From NCBI GenBank assembly GCA_018830585.1, contig JAHJSD010000089.1, positions 1 through 27,170 of the forward strand: a stretch of DNA of 27,170 nt, given 5' to 3'. Position 1 is the stretch's first letter. Every line of letters begins with the position of its first letter. The translations under genes were made by a program, and so were the position numbers. The notes under the pieces are model-generated. The model had not been told where the DNA came from. It ran no database searches and saw nothing but the letters and a program-made list of their open reading frames with translations. Of this stretch, positions 22,584 through 27,170 are shown one piece after another. This stretch comes from Patescibacteria group bacterium. GTDB taxonomy: Bacteria; Patescibacteriota; Microgenomatia; UBA12405; JAHJSD01.

Positions 22584-22793
22584 CTCGCGCTCTGCGCGAG
22601 AAAATCCCAAAGGTTTAAAGTCCCAAATCACAAAAACCAAAAAACAAACCTGCCTGCCGGCAGGCAGGCAAATTCTAAACAATAAATTCAAATTAACAAA
22701 AAGTTTTTCAAATTTTGATAATTGAATATTGGAATTTGTTTGGAATTTGGTCATTGGAGTTTTCCGATGGAATTTCCTTGTGCAAAGCACAAG
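22584..22793 (-). repeat. AT-rich expansion in 16S V1, containing a family A palindrome
   Basis: About 210 nt replaces the usual short V1 hairpin. It contains hairpins at both ends (CCTTGTGC/GCACAAGG and CTCGCGCAGAGCGCGAG), an AT-rich CCAAATTCCAAACAAATTCC region, and at 22649-22668 the exact 20-bp palindrome CCTGCCTGCCGGCAGGCAGG that also occurs in protein genes here. Confidence 0.8.
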
Positions 22794-22813
22794 GCCCGTT
22801 CGACTTGCATGCC

Positions 22814-22845
<32 letters not shown>

Positions 22846-23026
22846 CGATCAAACTCTCAGTTAAAACTGAAAGAGTTTCTCTAAAGTCAACCGTCTTACA
22901 ACGGTGACAAAAGGATCAAGCTCTCAGTTAAAAAAATTCAAAGTTAAAACCCGCAAAAAGCGGGAGTTTCCTACCACAAACCATTCCATTTTTATCTAAA
23001 TTGTTTAATTGTTAAGGTGCCAATGA

Positions 23027-23070
23027 AAAAATAAGGCTGACAGGCGGCAATAACTGCGCGCTTCAGCCTT
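23027..23070 (-). terminator. Terminator-like hairpin at the start of the rRNA leader
   Basis: Minus strand AAGGCTGA ... TCAGCCTT followed by ATTTTTTC, an intrinsic terminator layout. It begins about where transcription from the 23077-23105 promoter should start, so it is either an attenuator in the rRNA leader or the end of leftward transcription from the gas vesicle cluster. Confidence 0.55.
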
Positions 23071-23076
23071 CAGAGA

Positions 23077-23105
23077 ATAATAATCATTTTGGCCTTAAAA
23101 GTCAA
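23077..23105 (-). promoter_or_regulatory. Predicted 16S rRNA promoter
   Basis: Minus strand TTGACT (23105-23100), 17-nt spacer, TATTAT (23082-23077). It is the best-matching promoter between the holin-like gene and the 16S gene, giving a leader of about 205 nt. Confidence 0.6.
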
Positions 23106-23542
23106 GCAAAAGTTGAAAGTGAAGCTCTACGGACTTATGTCCACACCGCTGATACTCTTACGGGGTTTCCTAAAACCGAAAGGAATAAGGCCCATAAGTC
23201 TAATAAGACAAATAGGTACTTATACCTGAACCAAGAAAGCCACGGGTTTTTACCTGGGGGACTCTCTGGTCCGAGTCTCTCGGCCTGAGATCGAGCCGAA
23301 GAATTGTTAAAAACTTGGCTTTTTTAACAATTCTTCTCGACTCCTTCGACGGGCTCAGGATTATAATTCGCTCGAAGAATAACTTCCGCGGGCTAATCCC
23401 GCCGCTGCGGGACACACCAACCCACGGGATTTCGCAACGGCGATTGAAAAATCCTATCGTCAAAAGAACCGCCCATCTCAAATGAGGGGATTAGCATGAG
23501 TTATAAAACAAAGCGCAACATCTCAAGACAGTTTGGGAAAAT

Positions 23543-23947
23543 TTACTTCTTTTTTAGAACCGACGGCATGCTAACCCCAAGGCTGGCCAGATTGGAAATA
23601 ATACTTGCCAGGATATTTATAACAACAAGTACAAACACAATAAAAGTTACGATTGCCGCATAAAATCCTATCCCGGCAATAACCAACTGCACTACAGCAA
23701 AACCCAAAAGGTAAGGAATGACTCCATTTTTCATAAACGCTGCTACTTTATTAAAGTTAAACGTCTTTTGGGCTAAAGCCGCAGCCATTCCTAAGATAAT
23801 GTCAACTGCTAAAAGGACAGCTATCGTCCTTATTTGAAATGTACCAAAGGCAGTGACAAAGTTAAGCGCTTCGCCTATTGGAATTGTTGCCGTTACATCT
23901 GGTGCTAATGCCGCGGGGTCAGCCGCCATAATTAAGGTAGGAAACAT
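23543..23947 (-). CDS. Holin-like small membrane protein
   Basis: The 134-aa protein has three to four hydrophobic helices. The central part AVDIILGMAAALAQKTFNFN, then KVAAFMKNGVIPYLLGFAVV resembles the D-x(2)-G-x(n)-K layout of phage holin family 4 (Cph1-type), small proteins that form pores or toxin-export channels. The N-terminus (MFPTLIMAADPAALAPDVTA) might be cleaved or form a short periplasmic part. A strong ribosome binding site AGGAGGTG lies 8 nt before the ATG, as in the gas vesicle genes upstream on the same strand. No endolysin or other phage gene is near, so a lysis role is not supported; membrane transport or a structural role is possible. Confidence 0.65.
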   Translation of the reverse strand: MFPTLIMAADPAALAPDVTATIPIGEALNFVTAFGTFQIRTIAVLLAVDIILGMAAALAQKTFNFNKVAAFMKNGVIPYLLGFAVVQLVIAGIGFYAAIVTFIVFVLVVINILASIISNLASLGVSMPSVLKKK

Positions 23948-23967
23948 CTGTATTCACCTCCTTCCTT

Positions 23968-23985
23968 ACCTGCCTGCCGGCAGGT
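23968..23985. repeat. Family A palindrome between cupredoxin and holin-like genes
   Basis: ACCTGCCTGCCGGCAGGT in the 90-nt gap, just upstream of the holin-like gene's ribosome binding site. Confidence 0.85.
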
Positions 23986-24037
23986 CTTAAGCAAAATTCT
24001 TAAAACATATCTCCATCAAAAAACGACCGAAAGAAAT

Positions 24038-24556
24038 TTATTTAATAATTATCGTTCCTTTCATCTCAGGATAGGTGCCGCACGAGTAAGTGTAAGCCTT
24101 GACTTTGTCGAATCTCTGCTCAAATGTATCTCCTGCGACAATAGTGCCACTATTAAAACTCCCATCCTCGGCAGTTACTATATGAGCAACCGTATCCTGA
24201 TTCCACCAGACTATAGTTGATCCTCTCCCTGCAGTTATAGAAGCTGGCTGGAAAGATAAATTTGAAATTATTACCTCAACTCTTTGAGCTGAGGGTGTTG
24301 CCTGCCCGCCATCGCTTTGCGAAGGCAACTGCAGGCGGGCTTCTTCGCTGGGTAATGCGCTGGTCGGTAAGAGAGTTGCGACTGCCGTTGGACTAGCCAC
24401 GTTTTCCTGGATTGTCGGGATAGGCGTCGCTTCTACCTGCCTGCCGGCAGGCATGGCTGCTGGCTTTTGGGGAGGAGTAGTTACGAAGCCTACCGCTCCA
24501 ATTGTAAAAATAGCTGCAATGACTATCAATAAAGCAATTATTCCTGTTTTAGTCAT
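24038..24556 (-). CDS. Membrane-anchored cupredoxin-like protein with a changed copper site
   Basis: The 172-aa protein has an N-terminal membrane anchor or signal (7-26), a Pro/Thr/Ala-rich linker (about 27-90) containing MPAGRQ (35-40) from a family A palindrome and another repeat-derived piece (about 74-87), and a plastocyanin/amicyanin-type domain (93-172): FQPASITAGRGSTIVWWNQD, AHIV with ligand His125, and YSCGTYPEMKG with Cys159 and Met165. In the family this loop reads Y-x-C-x-x-H-P-x-M; here the second His is Tyr162 (codon TAT). Copper binding may be altered or lost. It is expressed outside the membrane if the anchor is as predicted. Ribosome binding site AGGAGGTG is 15 nt from the ATG, rather far. 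Confidence 0.8.
   Translation of the reverse strand: MTKTGIIALLIVIAAIFTIGAVGFVTTPPQKPAAMPAGRQVEATPIPTIQENVASPTAVATLLPTSALPSEEARLQLPSQSDGGQATPSAQRVEVIISNLSFQPASITAGRGSTIVWWNQDTVAHIVTAEDGSFNSGTIVAGDTFEQRFDKVKAYTYSCGTYPEMKGTIIIK
24435..24453. repeat. Family A palindrome inside the cupredoxin gene
   Basis: ACCTGCCTGCCGGCAGGCA, read in frame as MPAGRQV in the disordered linker, where it should be harmless. Confidence 0.9.
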
Positions 24557-24590
24557 AGTTTATGGTTTTTTCACCTCCTTCGTTTGATCT

Positions 24591-24887
24591 TTAAGTTTTA
24601 GTAACTCGTTTTTCGAGAACAGCTAACCTTTTTTTTAATTCCTTATTTTCTTCCACCATTTTTTTAAACTCGGTTGCTTTTAAGAACGGGTCACCTTCCC
24701 ACCAATTAATACCCATAGCTTTTGCTTTATCCACCGAGGCAATCAATAATCTTATTTTGATTGTTAAAAGCTCAACATCTACTAAATCAATCTTGATGTC
24801 TCCGACAATCACCACTCCTTTATCAAGAACCCTGTCTAAAAGATCGGCCAAACTCGTTGATTGCAAACTGGTAATTTGTTCTGCCAT
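24591..24887 (-). CDS. gvpJ: Gas vesicle protein GvpJ (GvpA family)
   Basis: GvpJ is a minor GvpA-like shell or assembly protein. The 98-aa protein has the GvpA-family core SLADLLDRVLDKGVVIVGDI, then KIDLVDVELLTIKIRLLIAS, and the extension SVDKAKAMGINWWEGDPFL that is typical of GvpJ rather than GvpA, followed by a charged coiled-coil tail (EENKELKKRLAVLEKR). The ATG at 24887 is preferred over a GTG at 24893 because GGGGG lies just before it. It is 13 nt downstream of the unknown 87-aa gene, in one transcription unit with the other gvp genes. Confidence 0.92.
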   Translation of the reverse strand: MAEQITSLQSTSLADLLDRVLDKGVVIVGDIKIDLVDVELLTIKIRLLIASVDKAKAMGINWWEGDPFLKATEFKKMVEENKELKKRLAVLEKRVTKT

Positions 24888-24900
24888 AAACACCCCCTCT

Positions 24901-25164
24901 CTACAAATTTTTGCTTTTCTTAACCTTAGAAAACTTTAATATCGTCTCGGCTGTCTTTCTTCTCAATGGCACCACTGTTTGTCGTTGGATCCGGCAATTT
25001 GGATCATCCCCTTCTTTACAAGGGTTCAGCTTTGTCTCAAGATCAATAAGTTGTTGAGCAAGCTCTGCTTTCTCCTGCAAACTTTGACTCCCATTAAGTT
25101 TGGCCGTGACTTCGGTTGCATCCTTTTCATAGTCTTGATAAATCAAGCAGGTTGAATTATTCAT
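24901..25164 (-). CDS. Unknown 87-aa protein inside the gas vesicle operon
   Basis: I do not recognise this protein. It begins MNNSTCLIYQDYEKDATEVT, has a helical middle (QSLQEKAELAQQLIDLETKL), then NPCKEGDDPNCRIQRQTVVP and a basic C-terminus RRKTAETILKFSKVKKSKNL. There are three Cys (6, 49, 57), no membrane helix and no GvpA-type core. Its ATG overlaps the TGA of the gvpS-gvpK gene (ATGA, 25161-25164), so it is translationally coupled and belongs to the operon. A gas vesicle accessory role is inferred from position only. Confidence 0.75.
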   Translation of the reverse strand: MNNSTCLIYQDYEKDATEVTAKLNGSQSLQEKAELAQQLIDLETKLNPCKEGDDPNCRIQRQTVVPLRRKTAETILKFSKVKKSKNL

Positions 25165-25778
25165 ATAAGTTCTCCTAAAGGGCCTAAATCTAAACTTAAA
25201 TCTTCGTCTTTTAAACCAAAAGTTTCTTTTAGTTGCTCCATCCTTTCATCTAAAAGTAAAAAGGCATTTCCCATTCTCTCAATTTCCCCACCAGTCAAGA
25301 ATCCATCTTCTACTCGCCGTACCGCTTGCTTTTCCATAAGCTTACGGATGAGGTCAACTAGGGTTAAAACCAATTTTGCCAATCCCCTCTCTACATTTTT
25401 AGGATCAATATTTGCTTTTGGCCTAAAAATTTCTTCCATTCCGTGATCAATTACTGAAGGCAACGCCCTCACTGCCACTTTTCCATTGCCATCTTTACTT
25501 TCCCTAACTTCTTTTCCAAGCTCTATTTGTGGTTCGTTCAGAAACTCTCCTTGAGTTGAAGTTTCCCAGGAAACTAAAGTTGCTTTTCCATTACTACCTT
25601 TTCGGGCAGCTTTCTCAACGGTCTTGACCGAGGAAAGTAAAAGACCCAAATTAAGATAAACAAGGTCAATATCAGCCACTGAGAGAAGTATCTCTCCCTT
25701 AACCACCACCCCTTTATCTAAAAGCCTGTCTAAAAGCTCCAGAATGGTAAAGTGCTGATTTTTGACTATTTGATTCAT
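25161..25778 (-). CDS. Gas vesicle fusion protein GvpS-GvpK
   Basis: The 205-aa protein joins two gas vesicle families. Residues about 10-52 are a GvpA/S-type core: TILELLDRLLDKGVVVKGEI, then LLSVADIDLVYLNLGLLLSS. A linker of about 65 residues (SNGKATLVSWETSTQGEF and others) follows. Residues about 122-205 are GvpK: IDPKNVERGLAKLVLTLVDL, LIRKLMEKQAVRRVEDGFLT, and the end EDLSLDLGPLGELI. Both families are essential accessory proteins; in Bacillus-type clusters gvpS and gvpK are adjacent, so a fusion by loss of the stop is plausible. The ATG at 25778 with GAGGTG 10 nt upstream is chosen over a GTG two codons earlier. It is 70 nt downstream of gvpF. Confidence 0.88.
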   Translation of the reverse strand: MNQIVKNQHFTILELLDRLLDKGVVVKGEILLSVADIDLVYLNLGLLLSSVKTVEKAARKGSNGKATLVSWETSTQGEFLNEPQIELGKEVRESKDGNGKVAVRALPSVIDHGMEEIFRPKANIDPKNVERGLAKLVLTLVDLIRKLMEKQAVRRVEDGFLTGGEIERMGNAFLLLDERMEQLKETFGLKDEDLSLDLGPLGELI

Positions 25779-25848
25779 TTTCACTTTTCACCTCGGAGGA
25801 GTCATGGCTTCCGCTTCGCTCCAGCCTGCCACCATCCGAGGTGGTTAA

Positions 25849-26679
25849 TTAGGTAAAACTGTATGGCGGCCACGGTCCGGAAACTTCAAAACCTATCCCT
25901 GCTCGTTCGTATTTTTCCTTCAGTTTTTTTATCTCTCTATTAAAATTAGAAACCTCATCCTTTTCTATTAAATAAGCACTATTTAATATCATCTCCTTAT
26001 CTTTGCCAGTAAGTTTTTTGGGTAACGTTTTGGTTAGCTTTGCCTCAAAGGCATACTTTTTTGCTTCCCGAAAAATAAGTTCGGCAATATTGTTGAACTG
26101 TGCCGTAACCTTATCTTTTAAATCTTCTTCCAATTTTCTTCCTAATAAATAAGCAGCTCCTCTTGATAATTTTTCTCCCTGCCTGCCGGCAGGCAGGTTT
26201 TTTTCCGCCAGCACCTTCAGTTTTGGCTCGCTCTTCGTAAGATAATTTTTGAACTTCTGACTATCCGCGTAAACCTTGATTCCCCATTCTTCCTTGCCGG
26301 TGAATTTAGAAAGAAGTGCCTCAAACCTTTCTTTATCATCTTCTAACATTTTAAAAACCGCTTCTTCATCTTTTAAAATCGTCCCGAATTTAAATGGGGC
26401 AACCGTCGTTAGTTTTCCAAGGGTATCAACTACCCCCTCATGAGTTCTTAAGAGTTCTCCGACTCTCCTCGGAAAACTATCTTTAGCTTTCGCCAATTCG
26501 GAAAGTCCCTCCTTTATTTGGCACTGAAACTTACCAACATCTATTTTGCTGACTAAAACAGCCAGATTTCTTCCTTCCACAAAAAAGACTTTGTTCTTCT
26601 TATCAATTCCTAAAATATTAAGTTGTTTAGGGCTCTTAGCAACTAGCCCATAAGCATAGAGCCCAACTTTTGAAACCAT
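25849..26679 (-). CDS. gvpF: Gas vesicle protein GvpF/GvpL
   Basis: GvpF/L proteins help chaperone GvpA into the growing shell. The 276-aa protein starts VGLYAYGLV, as the family does, has RTHEGVVDTLGKLTTVAPFK followed by FGTILKDEE in the N-terminal domain, and ends with the diagnostic YERAGIGFEVSGPWPPYSFT. The length is near the usual 240-290. LPAGRQ (162-167) is encoded by an inserted family A palindrome in a Lys-rich loop between the domains. The ribosome binding site AGGAGG is close to the ATG. It starts 5 nt after gvpO ends, indicating one operon. Confidence 0.95.
   Translation of the reverse strand: MVSKVGLYAYGLVAKSPKQLNILGIDKKNKVFFVEGRNLAVLVSKIDVGKFQCQIKEGLSELAKAKDSFPRRVGELLRTHEGVVDTLGKLTTVAPFKFGTILKDEEAVFKMLEDDKERFEALLSKFTGKEEWGIKVYADSQKFKNYLTKSEPKLKVLAEKNLPAGRQGEKLSRGAAYLLGRKLEEDLKDKVTAQFNNIAELIFREAKKYAFEAKLTKTLPKKLTGKDKEMILNSAYLIEKDEVSNFNREIKKLKEKYERAGIGFEVSGPWPPYSFT
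26178..26197. repeat. Family A palindrome inside gvpF
   Basis: CCTGCCTGCCGGCAGGCAGG, identical to the copies in tgt and in 16S V1, encoding LPAGRQ in frame on the minus strand. Confidence 0.9.
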
Positions 26680-26684
26680 AGTTA

Positions 26685-26951
26685 TTAAACCTCCTTTTCT
26701 TCCTCGCTTCCTTCCCCTTGTTTATAGGAAGAAACTTCAAGATTATTATCAAGCTTGATGGTATAAAAGCGTTTCTCAAATACCCTATAATTAGGATTGA
26801 TAGTGGCTAAAAACTGATTCTTTTCTGCCACTTCTGCCTCCGCAATCCATCCGTCACCATTTTTCTCAACAGTGACTATCCTTACCTCTCCTTCAGCTCC
26901 GATAGTTTCTTTTAAAAACTTCTTTGCCTTATCTCTGACTTGCGAAATCAT
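26685..26951 (-). CDS. gvpO: Gas vesicle protein GvpO
   Basis: The 88-aa protein fits the short GvpO family, known mainly from actinobacterial and archaeal clusters: KKFLKETIGAEGEVRIVTVE, then DGWIAEAEVAEKNQF (the GW..E.EV.E segment), and FYTIKLDNNLEVSSYKQGEG, matching the Y.V.LD.dGel..Y.R ending. The C-terminus EEEKEV is acidic rather than RY.R-like. It has GGGAGGTG (26966-26959) 7 nt from its ATG and ends 5 nt before gvpF. It is the first complete gene of the cluster in this window; the promoter is not visible. Confidence 0.88.
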   Translation of the reverse strand: MISQVRDKAKKFLKETIGAEGEVRIVTVEKNGDGWIAEAEVAEKNQFLATINPNYRVFEKRFYTIKLDNNLEVSSYKQGEGSEEEKEV

Positions 26952-27004
26952 AACTTTTCACCTCCCTTCGGAATTATATATAGCTGGTCATCCTTCGGCT
27001 TCGC

Positions 27005-27169
27005 TCAGGATGACCCTGAGCTCTTCGAGTCTGAGCCTGAGGGCTCATCCCTCAGAGTCGAATGACTTGCCGAAGGATCTTTTTTCGTCCAGTCTTCCAA
27101 ATCTTTATAATTTGTGTCTTTCATCCAAATCAAAATTCCCCCAGAATGGTTAGTTGAGGTTAATTCCAA
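27005..27169 (-). CDS. Partial ORF running off the right edge
   Basis: The minus strand from the window edge is open for 54 codons and ends at TGA (27005-27007). The visible protein includes STNHSGGILIWMKDTNYKDL and then a tail (DPSASHSTLRDEPSGSDSKS) that translates a CATCCTGAGC-type repeat, so the original C-terminus was probably overwritten. An internal ATG at 27122 (MKDTNYKDLEDW) could alternatively be the start of a 38-aa ORF. I do not recognise the family. It lies upstream of gvpO on the same strand and may be part of the operon. Confidence 0.4.
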   Translation of the reverse strand: MELTSTNHSGGILIWMKDTNYKDLEDWTKKDPSASHSTLRDEPSGSDSKSSGSS

Positions 27170-27170
27170 A

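Larger units (their letters stand above)
22865..23542. promoter_or_regulatory. 16S leader and upstream repeat stretch
   Basis: Reading toward the 16S gene: repeats (23110-23540, including a family E copy at 23190-23250 and ACTCCTTCGACGGGCTCAGG-type elements), the promoter at 23077-23105, a strong hairpin with a U-tract (23027-23070), a CCTTAACAAT box resembling a boxA antitermination signal (about 23005-23017), a CCCGC-TTTTT-GCGGG hairpin followed by TTTT (22946-22964), and a second copy of the 16S 5' end (22914-22934). No coding sequence was seen. Confidence 0.55.

Overview
The window looks like a genome fragment of a Candidate Phyla Radiation (Patescibacteria) bacterium, most likely Microgenomates-like. 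The signs are a 16S rRNA gene swollen to about 2.6 kb by an intron and other insertions, very many dispersed palindromic repeats (including one that adds an in-frame PAGRQ-type peptide to proteins), typical CPR membrane and secreted proteins (SpoIID/LytB protein, PP2C-like/beta-propeller protein, small two-helix pilin-like proteins, PH-domain protein), and compact genes that often start only 6-9 nt after a TATAAT box. The placement is an inference from sequence style; no phylogeny was run.

Layout. 1-3180: a 45-codon ORF coupled to a tandem-duplicated deoxyribosyltransferase-like protein, an unknown protein and a SAM methyltransferase. 3180-4480: repeats, a HigA-like regulator and the stump of its HigB toxin. 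4480-7070: a divergent tRNA-guanine transglycosylase, tRNA-Ala, a CAU tRNA, a damaged CAU tRNA-like gene and a truncated PP-loop gene. 7072-8916: an unusual fusion of a tRNA-thiolation-type PP-loop enzyme with methionyl-tRNA formyltransferase. 9220-12905: a small membrane protein, a PH-domain protein and FtsH. 12958-13507: a BrnT/BrnA toxin-antitoxin pair with a clear promoter-operator. 14045-18653: envelope proteins (SpoIID, PP2C/propeller, two pilin-like). 19276-19995: UppS. 20281-22864 (minus): 16S rRNA with a group I intron after E. coli U1498, a second ~530 nt insertion near 1396/1397, and AT-rich expansions in V1 and V2; no 23S follows. 23543-27170 (minus): a gas vesicle cluster.

The gas vesicle cluster is the standout. 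Transcribed leftwards it reads [partial ORF] - gvpO - gvpF/L - gvpS-gvpK fusion - unknown 87-aa protein - gvpJ - cupredoxin - holin-like membrane protein. The gvp genes and the cupredoxin and holin genes have GGAGG-type ribosome binding sites (the unknown gene is coupled by ATGA overlap), unlike the leaderless style of much of the rest of the window. The structural gvpA and the ATPase gvpN are not visible and would be expected to the right of the window if the system is functional.

Translation-related genes (tRNAs, TGT, the thiolase-Fmt fusion, 16S) and envelope-assembly genes (UppS, SpoIID, FtsH) make up the core. The repeats fill nearly all intergenic space and have entered at least four protein genes, the 16S variable loops and the group I intron.
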